From positions 107,833-171,832 of the forward strand of contig NZ_RQHW01000065.1 in NCBI RefSeq assembly GCF_004770995.1: a stretch of DNA of 64,000 nt, in the 5' to 3' direction. Origin of the DNA: Leptospira idonii. GTDB taxonomy: Bacteria > Spirochaetota > Leptospiria > Leptospirales > Leptospiraceae. The first letter of the stretch is position 1, and each line of letters starts with the position of its first letter. The notes beneath the pieces were generated by a model that worked only from the letters and a program-made list of their open reading frames with translations, did not search any database and had not been told where the DNA came from. The position numbers and the translations under genes were made by a program. Below are positions 29,941-38,926 of this stretch, piece after piece.

Positions 29941-31626
29941 TTACGGAGCGATTGTTTTAATCAAAGTTAGATCCCCTTTCTTGAAGATCTTAATTGTAGT
30001 TTTGTCACCCTCTTTCGGTTTTCCAGTCACATACAACTTATCTCCGAAGAAAGTGATTTCCGAATTTTCTTCGATCGCTTCTGCGGAACGAGCTTCGAAA
30101 GTAAGATCCGATTTGAATCGAGCAACATGATACTTATCTTGGAATTTTTCGATCACGTAAATTTTATCTTCACGGTTGATCATCGGAGTTCTCCAGAAAA
30201 TATCAGAAGCTTCACTTGTTTTCTTCACTCCCAATTTATCAGGATCGAGTAGAACCAATTTATGTTTTCTTGTTTCTACTTTTTCTCCGTCATAACCCAA
30301 AACAAGGACTCCTTGATTGGCGATTTCCTTAAACTCTTTTGAACAGATGTTATTGTACGGGCTTTTGAAAAGAGCGTCATCTTTCGCAGTATCGATCGCC
30401 CAAAGTTCGTTGGAATAGTGACCGTCCGCATCGTATTTGATGAACTTCATAAACAAAATTTTATTGTTCACTACGTTATCGCTTTGTTCTTCTTTCTTTT
30501 TGAGTTCTTCCTTAACTTCCTGAAGTTCCGTCTTCAACTCTTCCACTTTTTGCTCAGCAACTTTTACCGCTTCTTCCGTTTTTGTAGGAGTTGCAGTCGT
30601 AGAAGAACCGTCGTCCTTACGAGCTTCTTCTTTCGTAGCGAGTTGTTCTTCTTTTTTATCCAACTCGTCTTTCTTTTGCTCTAACGCTTGTTCTTTTGTC
30701 TCCGTAGCTTTTTGTTCTTGCTGAATTTGTTTGATTTCTTCCGTTTTTTTCTCAATTTCGACTTTGTTTTTAACAGGATCTTTTTTGAGTTCATTCAAGC
30801 TGGCGACGGAAGTAGTTTCTTTTTGTTTAAGCTCTTCCTTCTTTTCTTGAACTTGTTTTTGTTCTTTAGCTACTTCTTGTTTTTTATCTTGGACGATCTT
30901 CTTTTCTTCTTTGATTTTATCATCTTGAAGTTTGTCCATTTTTTTGGCTTCTTCCTGCATCTTCTGTTTTGTAGCAGGATCTTTCTCTTTATCCTTAATG
31001 ATCTTGTTTACTTCTTTTTCAAGTTCGTCCGTTGTGACGTCTTTACCGCTGTCTTTTAGGATGTTCTTTTCGATCGGAATGATCAATTGAGTTTTGCCGG
31101 ACCAGTTTTTGTAGTTTGTATCGATACCTACTTTCTCAGCAGAAAGAGTTTTGACTACGTTCTCGGAATATTTACCTGAGAAATATTTTAGATCCTTTCT
31201 ATGAGCGGCATTATAGTATAACACATATTGTGCGAGAGTGTCCGCACCGCCGGCTTTATATTGGAATGAATTTTCCATATAAGCGGCAACGATACGAATG
31301 ATCGAATTTACGTGATCGAAAGATTGAGACTCGCTGATGGAAAGGATGTCCGCTCCCAGTTTCCCGTCGGCTCCCGGCTGAATTCTCTGAATGGTAACAC
31401 CGTTCTGAGTGGACGAATCCGACTTTGCCAAAGCTTGGGAAAGTTTTTTACCCAGCTCCTGGTTTTCCTGTAAAATGTCCGAAGTGGCACGTTTTAAGGA
31501 TCTGTTGATAAACTCTATTTTTTTAGAGCCTTTGATTTCGGACTCACCTAGCGGAGCTTTCGATTGTGCAGAAAGTCCGGTAACAACAACAAACAGCAAC
31601 AAAGCGGTAGCGCGAGATAATCTCAT
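29941..31626 (-). CDS. P83/100 family spirochaete protein
   Basis: 561 residues with signal peptide (ATALLLFVVVTGLSAQ). The N-terminal globular domain (about residues 20-200) matches the pattern of the Borrelia P83/100 antigen family. A very long charged coiled coil rich in lysine, glutamate and glutamine follows (about residues 200-380). The C-terminal domain (about 390-561, starting NKILFMKFIKYDADGHYSNELWAID) looks like short beta repeats. The family is essentially restricted to spirochaetes and is surface- or periplasm-associated; its biochemical role is not established. The start is supported by GAGGGTG upstream of the ATG. Confidence 0.82.
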   Translation of the reverse strand: MRLSRATALLLFVVVTGLSAQSKAPLGESEIKGSKKIEFINRSLKRATSDILQENQELGKKLSQALAKSDSSTQNGVTIQRIQPGADGKLGADILSISESQSFDHVNSIIRIVAAYMENSFQYKAGGADTLAQYVLYYNAAHRKDLKYFSGKYSENVVKTLSAEKVGIDTNYKNWSGKTQLIIPIEKNILKDSGKDVTTDELEKEVNKIIKDKEKDPATKQKMQEEAKKMDKLQDDKIKEEKKIVQDKKQEVAKEQKQVQEKKEELKQKETTSVASLNELKKDPVKNKVEIEKKTEEIKQIQQEQKATETKEQALEQKKDELDKKEEQLATKEEARKDDGSSTTATPTKTEEAVKVAEQKVEELKTELQEVKEELKKKEEQSDNVVNNKILFMKFIKYDADGHYSNELWAIDTAKDDALFKSPYNNICSKEFKEIANQGVLVLGYDGEKVETRKHKLVLLDPDKLGVKKTSEASDIFWRTPMINREDKIYVIEKFQDKYHVARFKSDLTFEARSAEAIEENSEITFFGDKLYVTGKPKEGDKTTIKIFKKGDLTLIKTIAP

Positions 31627-31754
31627 TTCACCCTCTTGAAATTTTTTTATAAGAATTCAGCTATTTTATAGCATCAGAGTGAATCTGCAAAGCAAGATTT
31701 CCCGACAGGAAAAAGATATTTACCCCACCGTTTCAAATCGAATTTTGGAAGAGA

Positions 31755-32852
31755 ATGGCTAATTTTACGACCAGAGTCTATAATTTCAATGCGGGTCCTG
31801 CCATGCTTCCCACGGAAGTGATGGAAAAGGCACAAGGAGAATTCCTAAATTACCAAGGAACCGGTATGTCCGTTATGGAAATGAGCCATAGGGGAAAACA
31901 TTTCCAAGATATTTTGGACAAATCCGTCCATGACCTGCGCAAACTTCTCTCCATTCCCGACCGCTACGGGGTGGTTTATTTTCCTGGAGGAGCCACCCTT
32001 CAATTTTCCGCCATCCCTCTCAATTATCTAGGAGAAGGAGACTCCGCAGATTTTGCGCTGACTGGAGTTTGGGCGGTCAAAGCCAGAGAAGAAGCCAAAA
32101 AATTCTATCCCAATGTAAATATCATTTTCGATGGAAAAGATTCGGGTTATATGAATCTTCCTACGATCACGGATGCTTCCGTTTCCGACAAAGCGAAGTA
32201 TGTTTATATCACTTCCAACAATACGATCTACGGAACCAGATATTCCACTCTTCCTAAACTTACGAAAGCTCCCCTGATTGCGGATATGACGAGTGAACTT
32301 CTCAGCAGAAAATTGAACGTGGAAGATTTTTCAGTGATTTTTGCCGGAGCTCAAAAAAACATAGGACCTTCCGGTTTAACTGTTGTTATCTTCGATAAGG
32401 AAAAACTGCCTCAGGTAAGCCATCCGATCCCCAATCTGATGAACTATATATTGATGGAAAAAAACGGATCCCTTTACAACACTCCTCCTACTTACTCCAT
32501 CTACATTGCAGGTCTCGTCTACTCTTGGTTACTCGAAAGAGGAGGTTTGGAAGAAATGGAAAAACAGAACGAAAAGAAAGCGGCACTTCTTTACGATGCG
32601 ATCGATTCCTCTTCTCTTTACAATGCACCTGTTCCGAAACCTTTCCGTTCCACAATGAATGTGGTCTTCCGAATGAAAGACACAAAGTTGGACGAGAAGT
32701 TTTTGGAACTTGCAGAAGCAAACGGATTGGCTGGTCTCAAAGGTTACAGAGATATGGGAGGCTTTCGAGCTTCCATCTACAATGCAATGCCTCTGGCAGG
32801 AGTAGAAACTCTAGTTTCCTTTATGAAGGAATTCGAAAAAACAAAGGCTTAG
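31755..32852 (+). CDS. serC: phosphoserine aminotransferase
   Basis: 365 residues, full length. Opens with [22 protein letters not shown] and the PLP-lysine segment [13 protein letters not shown] (Lys near residue 200) are diagnostic, as is the closing [16 protein letters not shown]. It makes phosphoserine from 3-phosphohydroxypyruvate and glutamate, for serine and, in a parallel reaction, vitamin B6 synthesis. It heads a plus-strand cluster with the next three genes (gaps of 7 bases or overlaps). Confidence 0.98.
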   Translation: MANFTTRVYNFNAGPAMLPTEVMEKAQGEFLNYQGTGMSVMEMSHRGKHFQDILDKSVHDLRKLLSIPDRYGVVYFPGGATLQFSAIPLNYLGEGDSADFALTGVWAVKAREEAKKFYPNVNIIFDGKDSGYMNLPTITDASVSDKAKYVYITSNNTIYGTRYSTLPKLTKAPLIADMTSELLSRKLNVEDFSVIFAGAQKNIGPSGLTVVIFDKEKLPQVSHPIPNLMNYILMEKNGSLYNTPPTYSIYIAGLVYSWLLERGGLEEMEKQNEKKAALLYDAIDSSSLYNAPVPKPFRSTMNVVFRMKDTKLDEKFLELAEANGLAGLKGYRDMGGFRASIYNAMPLAGVETLVSFMKEFEKTKA

Positions 32853-32859
32853 GTTTTTC

Positions 32860-33483
32860 TTGAAATTAGGATTCTTAGTTTTTTTCTGTTTCGTTTTCAT
32901 ACTGAAGGCAAGTTCCGTCTGGATTCCGGAGGAACTTCCTTTAGGCAAAGAATCCTCATCCTGTTTTTTTCCTTTGCAAACAACATCCAAATTGGAACCG
33001 CTTTCTAAGGATCGTATGCCGATCGCTCTTTCCATCTTACAAGAGTTCGCAAATGATTCCGCAAACATACGATTCAAATCCGTAAACTGCCTTCGTTCCT
33101 TGGCGAAAACGGAAGCAGACACCGCCAGTCTTCTTTATGGTTACGAAACCGGCCTTGCCAGAGAAGATCACCTGTTTCTACTGGAGATCAAAATCCTGCT
33201 GTCCTCCAATCGGGAATACCCTCTCACTCCCCTCGAAGAAAAATCGGTCAAAGACTGGATCGAAAGCCGCAGGGAATTAACAGAAGGAATTCGCTCTCTC
33301 ACGAAAGAAGCGCTTCAATTCTCCGACAGAGACTGGGAAAAGAACAAAGAGGAATGGAAAGAAAATATCTCCTCCCACTACGGAAGTTTGCTTAGAGAGA
33401 GGGAAAAGTTCCTACTCTCCCTTTCCTTGGAATCCCGCTCGTCCTACATCCAATATTTAAAAAAATTCACGGAGAACAAATAA
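32860..33483 (+). CDS. secreted helical hypothetical protein
   Basis: 207 residues from a TTG start seven bases after serC. A signal peptide (FLVFFCFVFILKASSVW) is followed by an all-helical region; the segment IALSILQEFANDSANIRFKSVNCLRSLAKTEAD resembles HEAT-like helix pairs, but repeats are few and the match is weak. The second half is charged and probably coiled. No family recognised. The stop overlaps rpiB (TAATG). Confidence 0.65.
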   Translation: MKLGFLVFFCFVFILKASSVWIPEELPLGKESSSCFFPLQTTSKLEPLSKDRMPIALSILQEFANDSANIRFKSVNCLRSLAKTEADTASLLYGYETGLAREDHLFLLEIKILLSSNREYPLTPLEEKSVKDWIESRRELTEGIRSLTKEALQFSDRDWEKNKEEWKENISSHYGSLLREREKFLLSLSLESRSSYIQYLKKFTENK

Positions 33484-33923
33484 TGAAGCCCAAATTAGGA
33501 ATCGCATCCGATCACGGTGGATTTGCACTGAAAGAATTCCTCAGGAAAAGTCTGGAGGAATCCTTCGAAGTGGTCGATTACGGTACTAAGAGCGAAGATT
33601 CTGTAGATTACCCAGTCGTCATCGGAGACGCCTGCAGAAAGGTATTGGCAGGAGAAGTTCCCAGACTGATCGCCCTTTGCGGTACAGGAATTGGAGCTTC
33701 CATTGCAGCCAATCGAATTCCAGGAATTCGAGCTGCCCTTTGTCACGACGAATTCACAGCCGAAATGTCCAGAAGACATAACGATGCGAACGTAATCGTG
33801 CTCGGAGGAAGGGTTTTGGGAACGGATCTGGCTCTTCGGATAGTGCAAAAATGGATCAATACATCATTCGAGGGCGGTCGCCACGAAAGAAGGCTGAATT
33901 TAATCGAAGAACAAAAACCTTAA
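33483..33923 (+). CDS. rpiB: ribose-5-phosphate isomerase B
   Basis: 146 residues. LGIASDHGGFALKE at the N-terminus, the catalytic cysteine in ALCGTGIGASIAANR (about residue 66), MSRRHNDANVIVLGGR and the closing GGRHERRL are diagnostic of the RpiB/LacAB family. It interconverts ribose 5-phosphate and ribulose 5-phosphate. Start overlaps the preceding stop by one base (TAATG). Confidence 0.95.
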   Translation: MKPKLGIASDHGGFALKEFLRKSLEESFEVVDYGTKSEDSVDYPVVIGDACRKVLAGEVPRLIALCGTGIGASIAANRIPGIRAALCHDEFTAEMSRRHNDANVIVLGGRVLGTDLALRIVQKWINTSFEGGRHERRLNLIEEQKP

Positions 33924-35584
33924 TTTTGTTTTTATTCTTGGCACTTCCTTTAAGTGCCAAGGAAATCACTCGCCTAACAACTTCATCTTTGACGGATTGG
34001 AAACGAATCGACGCAGTTCTGGAATCCCATCCCGGCAAAAAAGACATCATCCGCACCAAACAAAATATCCCTAAGTCGGGAGAGCTGTTTCTGGATTTTG
34101 AAGGAGAAGTTTCTCAACCGGAAGAATCCGAATCTCCTTTGATTGCAAAAGCGAAGTCTTTGTCCGTTCTTTCTTCTTCTTATATCATCGATCAGAAAAA
34201 TTCTTTCTACGGAAAAAAGTCCGCTTACTTTTCAGGGAAAAGAAATCAAATTCATTTATCAGTATCCGGCTCTTCCCTCTTCGGACCCAATCCGGAATCG
34301 TTCAGCATCACTGTTCCTATTTTGATCAATGAACAAGGAGCCACCTCTACGATTCTGGATCGAACCGTTTTCATCAAAGGCAAAAAATACGGATTCAGTT
34401 TGGAGTTGGAAGAAAACAAACCGGTGTTCTACGTGAATAATTTAATACACTTGAACAACGGAAATACGACCAGTGCGGAGATAAGATCCACCACTTCCAT
34501 TCCGAGAAAGGAATGGCAGATCATCTCCATACTTTTCGATACGGATGAAAATCGTTTCGTATTGTTTCAAAACGGATATGAAAAAGCGAAATTCGAAGCA
34601 AACGGATCTGAAGTGACAGGAATCGGATTTCCTGAATACGACTCTTCCAACTTGATCCTAGCGAAATCCTTTTTCGGGAATATGGACGGACTTCATATTC
34701 ATAAAGGAGAACCTTATCCTTCCAAAGGTTATACTAAATTTCCCAAAGTGCAGTATTCCGATGAAACGAAGTTAGCTTCCCATAACGGAAGTTGGGTGAT
34801 ATCTCCCGTTTATTCCACAGAATTCAGTCATTCCGCACTTTTGTCCTACGAGGCATTGTTCGAGCAGCCGAAGGATACTTCCGTAGCCGTTTATTTCAGG
34901 GGAGACAATCGCAAATTTGCGGATTCTTCAAAAGACGAACCTAAGTGGATTCGATTGGAAGATCCTAAAAAACTTCCTTCTGATTTACCCAAGTTTCGTT
35001 TCCACCAATGGAAAGTTTGGTTGAGATCAGATCCGGAAGGAAACAATTCTCCTTCTTTTCATTCGTTCCGTTACCAAACGCAAGAACTCACTCCTCCCGA
35101 CGTACCTACAGGTTTTAGAGTGGCAGAATTTTCATCCAGCGAAAGGAAAATCTGTTTTTCTTGGAATTCCAATCATGAGAAGGAAGTTCGAGATAAGGGA
35201 GGATACATGATCCATTACGGAGTGGAACCGAACCGAATGATAGGGACACTCTTCGTAAAAAAAGCACAAAACGGAAGTTTTGCTGCAATCGATGGAAACG
35301 AAACTGGAAGTGACTACAAAAATTTGAAATATTGTGCAGATGAAGATTCCCTGATTTCCAATTTTTATATTCCGGAAGCGGAAAAAACTCCTCAAGGGAC
35401 GGAAGACCCCAGATTCTCTTCCCATCATGAAAGAAGAGGAAGTTTATTTCAGTCGGGTATCACTTATTATTTTAAAATATCCGCATACAATCATAAACAT
35501 GACGAATGGGAAGGAAGGGATCAAAGAAGCAAACTTTCTTCCCCTATTTCAGTTCATTTCCCGAAAGAGATTTCGGAGAGATAG
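33851..35584 (+). CDS. secreted LamG-like / fibronectin III-like protein
   Basis: 577 residues if started at ATG 33851, which lies inside rpiB and overlaps it by 73 bases in another frame. A signal-type hydrophobic stretch (LILFLFLALPLSAKE) begins only around residue 25, so the N-region would be unusually long; a TTG at 33926 would leave a very short one. Residues about 120-290 look like a concanavalin/LamG jelly roll (FSITVPILINEQGATSTILD, WQIISILFDTDENRFVLFQNG), followed by an FN3-like segment near 415-490 (PPDVPTGFRVAEFSSSERKI). A surface or periplasmic binding protein is likely. Its 3' end overlaps the convergent PIN-like gene by 36 bases. Confidence 0.7.
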   Translation: MDQYIIRGRSPRKKAEFNRRTKTLILFLFLALPLSAKEITRLTTSSLTDWKRIDAVLESHPGKKDIIRTKQNIPKSGELFLDFEGEVSQPEESESPLIAKAKSLSVLSSSYIIDQKNSFYGKKSAYFSGKRNQIHLSVSGSSLFGPNPESFSITVPILINEQGATSTILDRTVFIKGKKYGFSLELEENKPVFYVNNLIHLNNGNTTSAEIRSTTSIPRKEWQIISILFDTDENRFVLFQNGYEKAKFEANGSEVTGIGFPEYDSSNLILAKSFFGNMDGLHIHKGEPYPSKGYTKFPKVQYSDETKLASHNGSWVISPVYSTEFSHSALLSYEALFEQPKDTSVAVYFRGDNRKFADSSKDEPKWIRLEDPKKLPSDLPKFRFHQWKVWLRSDPEGNNSPSFHSFRYQTQELTPPDVPTGFRVAEFSSSERKICFSWNSNHEKEVRDKGGYMIHYGVEPNRMIGTLFVKKAQNGSFAAIDGNETGSDYKNLKYCADEDSLISNFYIPEAEKTPQGTEDPRFSSHHERRGSLFQSGITYYFKISAYNHKHDEWEGRDQRSKLSSPISVHFPKEISER

Positions 35585-35962
35585 ACCGGTTTTCTTTTTG
35601 GGGAGAGAAATATCTCCCTCTTCCCAAAATAAAACCTCATCCATCCCTTCCAGAAGAGAGATCGAAATTTCCATTCCAGCTATAGAAAAACCCTCCGTCG
35701 ATTCGTTCGAAGTAAGCACTTCCAAACTCTGTTTTTGTAAAGGCAGAATTTCTTCCGTAATTTCCTCGATGAGATGCAGTATGATTCTATTTTTCGTATT
35801 TTTATGGGAAGGAAGGGAAGAAAAAACATTTAACATAGAATAAACGGATGTATACAATTTGTCCTGGTTCTGGACATATTCCTCAAGAACCTCGGAAATG
35901 TTTTTTTTCTTCGGATTCGTGAGAAGGGAAAACAAAACTCCTGAAGAAAGATATACTTTCAA
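35549..35962 (-). CDS. degenerate PIN-domain (VapC-like) protein
   Basis: 137 residues whose pattern follows a PIN ribonuclease: MKVYLSSGVLFSLL (beta-1/alpha-1), LYTSVYSMLNVFSSLP, GFSIAGMEISISLLEGMDEVLFWEEGDI. The acidic residues that bind metal in active VapC toxins are mostly absent: Ser6 where Asp is expected, Asn45 for Glu, Gly96 for Asp; only Glu115/Asp117 remain at the last site. It is preceded by a ribbon-helix-helix gene with a four-base overlap (ATGA), the classic antitoxin-toxin order. It may be an inactivated toxin kept as a binding partner. Assignment is by eye and tentative. Confidence 0.55.
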   Translation of the reverse strand: MKVYLSSGVLFSLLTNPKKKNISEVLEEYVQNQDKLYTSVYSMLNVFSSLPSHKNTKNRIILHLIEEITEEILPLQKQSLEVLTSNESTEGFSIAGMEISISLLEGMDEVLFWEEGDISLPKKKTGLSLRNLFREMN

Positions 35963-36150
35963 TCCAATATCTCCGTTAAGTTACGGATCGCACGGATGCG
36001 GGTGAAATTGCTTTTTTGAGTGATCTCATTCCTGAGAGCGAGACGAAGAAGTTCCCCTTGGGAAATCCCTCTTTTGTCCGCTTCGTTTTTAAGAAGTAGA
36101 ATCTCTTCCTCGGAAAAAAGAATCTGAAAACGTTTGTCTATTTTCGGCAT
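35959..36150 (-). CDS. ribbon-helix-helix (CopG/VapB-like) protein
   Basis: 63 residues: a short strand (KRFQILFSEEE) then two helices (EILLLKNEADKRG and SQGELLRLALRNEI), the ribbon-helix-helix layout of CopG/Arc-type dimeric DNA-binding proteins and type II antitoxins. Its start overlaps the stop of the upstream TPR gene at 36150, and its end overlaps the PIN-like gene. An antitoxin-like autoregulator is the natural reading, but with no own promoter gap it must be transcribed with the TPR genes. Confidence 0.65.
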   Translation of the reverse strand: MPKIDKRFQILFSEEEILLLKNEADKRGISQGELLRLALRNEITQKSNFTRIRAIRNLTEILD

Positions 36151-36755
36151 CAGTCTTCTTCCTCCAGTTCCTTTTCCGCTTTTTCATATTTACGCCAATA
36201 CAATTCCGCATCTTTCCACTGCCCCAAGGATTCGTACAAAGATGCGATGTTATAGTAGGATTCCGTCAAACGATAATCCAACTTTACAGCCTTTTGGAAT
36301 AGTTTGATCGACTTTTCTTTGTTATCCGAAAACCATTCACTGAAGGCCCAAACATAATACCATCTCCCCAAATTGGGATCCCTAGGCCTTACCTTTTCCA
36401 GATGTAAGACGTTCTCTTGGAAGATTTTAGAAGCCTTATTGTAGTTGGTTTGGATGGCTTTGGTTTTGTTGATTCTAGTTTCTATATTTTCATCGTTTCT
36501 GGGGACAGGAAGATCGTCCCGATACAGAAGCGCTTTTGCATAAATGAGTTTGAAATAAAGTTCGCTCGGGCTTAATGTAAGATACTTTTCCAGATAAGGA
36601 ATCGATTTCGTTTCTTCATCGGAACGATGGAATCCGAAGATTTGTTTTTTCAGAACGATCGTCTCTTCTTTACGTTTGGAAGGCCCCGCCCAAATTTCCG
36701 AACCGATACAGAAAAGAAAAAGAAACTTAAAGATATAAATAATAGTTTTGTCCAT
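36150..36755 (-). CDS. secreted TPR protein
   Basis: 201 residues with a signal peptide (IIYIFKFLFLFCIGSEIWA) and three TPR-like units in the second half (GRWYYVWAFSEWFSDNKEKSIKLFQKAVKL, ESYYNIASLYESLGQWKDAELYWRKYEKAE). No catalytic domain. It starts inside the 3' end of the preceding gene (29-base overlap) and ends at the RHH start, so four genes are translationally linked. Confidence 0.72.
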   Translation of the reverse strand: MDKTIIYIFKFLFLFCIGSEIWAGPSKRKEETIVLKKQIFGFHRSDEETKSIPYLEKYLTLSPSELYFKLIYAKALLYRDDLPVPRNDENIETRINKTKAIQTNYNKASKIFQENVLHLEKVRPRDPNLGRWYYVWAFSEWFSDNKEKSIKLFQKAVKLDYRLTESYYNIASLYESLGQWKDAELYWRKYEKAEKELEEED

Positions 36756-37782
36756 CGTCCGGATATTTCATAAACTTACATTCATAAGGAAAGGGATAGG
36801 TTCTAAGAAGTTTTTCCAAAACCTCCTGAATGTTTCTTTCGCTAATCACCAAAAAAGAATTAGGCGAACTCTCGATCACCCTGTCTTTGCTGTTCAGAAT
36901 ATCAGTGACTTTTTCCAATAAGGACGCTTTTTTAGATTCGTTGGCGTCGCTTGGATGATAGTTTTCCCAAATCACTCTGGAAACATAAGAAGTTCTTTTG
37001 CCTCCTAAAGTGGCTTGCATAAAAGAACGAACCATCCAAGACAGACTGTCTTCGAAAAGATCGGGAGTTTTATCTTCCTTATCCATAAGGACATGAAGTC
37101 CTGGGATCAGCTGCTTCAGTTTTTCACCTATCATTCGTTTGTGCGAATCTGTGAATTTTTCTTTTTCTGTTCCGTCTAGCAGAACCATAAAAATACCCGG
37201 GAACCCGAGAAAATCCAACTGGAATGCAATGATGGATTCTACCTGAGCCAGAATCTCCCAGGAAAACTTTTTGGAGATGAATTTATCTTGTCTGACTTGT
37301 TCGGAAATATCGATCGATGCGAATCCGCTTTCATCAAAAGGAAGAAATGGATCTTTGTGCAAAAAAATCAAATTAGAGCGAGTGTTGTAGTCCAAACCGT
37401 AAGAGATTTGGCTGTGATAAGAACCGATGGTATTGTTTAAAAATAAAAAAGAAAAACGAGGAGAACCTAACCTGGAAATAAAATTGCGTGTGTATTCTAC
37501 GATTCCATCCAGAGAAACTTCATCTCCTCTATAGATTCGATCGAGAAGGGAATATTCGAATTTTTTCTCCTCAGGAATCGGCCATTCCGGAGAATAAGAA
37601 TCGGAACGAACGGAAGAAACTTTTTTTTTCACAGGAGCTTCATGAGAAGCCACTTGATCGACTAACGACTTAAGTTCGGAATTGAAAATAGATTCTCTTT
37701 TCTTTTGGAGTTCGGGAGAAATCGGATTGCCCGCTTTTTTCCAAATGCTAGGGGGAATGTATTGATGGATTTGTTTTTTCAC
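36727..37782 (-). CDS. conserved hypothetical protein, soluble
   Basis: 351 residues, no signal peptide or membrane span. The first about 75 residues are basic and likely disordered. The rest alternates strands and helices (FSFLFLNNTIGSYHSQISYG, FSWEILAQVESIIAFQLDFLGFPGIFMVLLDG, NSFLVISERNIQEVLEKLLRTYP), which recalls GAF-like or GGDEF-like alpha/beta signalling domains without diagnostic residues. No family recognised. It is the first gene of the four-gene overlapping operon ending with the RHH/PIN-like pair. Confidence 0.65.
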   Translation of the reverse strand: MKKQIHQYIPPSIWKKAGNPISPELQKKRESIFNSELKSLVDQVASHEAPVKKKVSSVRSDSYSPEWPIPEEKKFEYSLLDRIYRGDEVSLDGIVEYTRNFISRLGSPRFSFLFLNNTIGSYHSQISYGLDYNTRSNLIFLHKDPFLPFDESGFASIDISEQVRQDKFISKKFSWEILAQVESIIAFQLDFLGFPGIFMVLLDGTEKEKFTDSHKRMIGEKLKQLIPGLHVLMDKEDKTPDLFEDSLSWMVRSFMQATLGGKRTSYVSRVIWENYHPSDANESKKASLLEKVTDILNSKDRVIESSPNSFLVISERNIQEVLEKLLRTYPFPYECKFMKYPDDGQNYYLYL

Positions 37783-37944
37783 CGTTTCTGTTCCAGTTTA
37801 TAGGATAGGCAGTTCTTCTGCAATCGCTTCCAATAAAACGCAAAAAATAAGACAGGAAAAGAATAGAGGCTTGTCCTATTTTTCCTTTCCTTATACTCTA
37901 ATTATCGGCGGCGGAATGAAAAACCCGACAGTCCAAGGATAGGA

Positions 37945-38913
37945 ATGATATTTTATATTTTTCTGGATGGGATCGGTTTGGGGAAATACAATCCGGAAGT
38001 GAATCCTTTTTCCCGTTTTGCAAACGGATTTCTTTCTCCTTTGGGAGGCAAACCCCTCTCCGATGCAGACCTCCCCTCTCTCGGAGCCACCCTTCACTAT
38101 GTAAAGACCGACGCACAGATGGGAATCCCAGGCCTTCCCCAGTCTGCGACGGGACAAACCGCACTTTGGACGGGGATCAATGGGCCGCAGGTTTTGGGAA
38201 GACATGTCAGCGGTTTTCCTACAATCACTCTTCGCAAAATCATTGCTAAATACTCTATGCTGAAGGTTCTGAACGAGAACAATATCACATCCGACTTTCT
38301 AAACTGCTTCACCCCACCTTATCTGAAACATGTGGAGGAAAAACCGAAATTGGTTTCCGCATCCACACTGCTCCAATTGGCAAGCAACAGACCTCTTAAA
38401 AACATGGAAGACCTTAGGGAAGGAAGAGGTCTTTATATGGATCTCACTCACGACATCCTCCGTACTTTGGACATTCAAAATCTACCTAAGGACGATCCTC
38501 TTCTGGAAAGGAGAGATCCTAAAAAACTGGGAGAATCCGTTTTTACTATGTTTGGTGACTACGGACTTGCTTTGTACGAATACTTTCTTACGGACAAAGT
38601 GGGCCATGCGATGGATTGGGATAAGGCGGAAGCAGTGATCGGAGTTTTGGAAGCGTTTTTCTACGGAATTCTTTCTCGAATGAATCCCGAAAAAGATCTT
38701 CTCATCGTATCGAGCGATCACGGAAATATGGAAGATCTAAGTCAAAAAAACCATACAGAAAACTTAGTGGCGACCGTTTTGTACGGGAAAGATGCGGATC
38801 GTTTTGCGGAGAATATCCAATCCTTAAAGGACATAGTTCCGGAGATCTATAAAACTTTCGGATTGGAAGAGGCGCTTGCGGATCTGGTAAAAAATGAATT
38901 TTACCAGAATTAA
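37945..38913 (+). CDS. phosphoglycerate-mutase-like metalloenzyme (alkaline phosphatase superfamily)
   Basis: 322 residues. FLDGIGLGK at the N-terminus gives the first metal-binding Asp, SATGQTALWTG gives the nucleophile region (Thr or Ser), and IVSSDHGNMED near residue 255 the Asp-His metal ligands followed by KNHTEN. This is the core of the superfamily that includes cofactor-independent phosphoglycerate mutase and phosphopentomutase, but it is much shorter than iPGM (about 510). It belongs to a group usually annotated only as metalloenzyme; substrate unknown. AAGGATAGGA precedes the ATG. Confidence 0.83.
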   Translation: MIFYIFLDGIGLGKYNPEVNPFSRFANGFLSPLGGKPLSDADLPSLGATLHYVKTDAQMGIPGLPQSATGQTALWTGINGPQVLGRHVSGFPTITLRKIIAKYSMLKVLNENNITSDFLNCFTPPYLKHVEEKPKLVSASTLLQLASNRPLKNMEDLREGRGLYMDLTHDILRTLDIQNLPKDDPLLERRDPKKLGESVFTMFGDYGLALYEYFLTDKVGHAMDWDKAEAVIGVLEAFFYGILSRMNPEKDLLIVSSDHGNMEDLSQKNHTENLVATVLYGKDADRFAENIQSLKDIVPEIYKTFGLEEALADLVKNEFYQN

Positions 38914-38926
38914 ACTTTAGAAAACT

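Noticed and set aside
30418..31059. Phenylalanine-rich plus-strand open frames
   Set aside because: They are the antisense reading of the lysine/glutamate coiled coil of the P83/100 gene; composition mirrors AAG/GAA codons.
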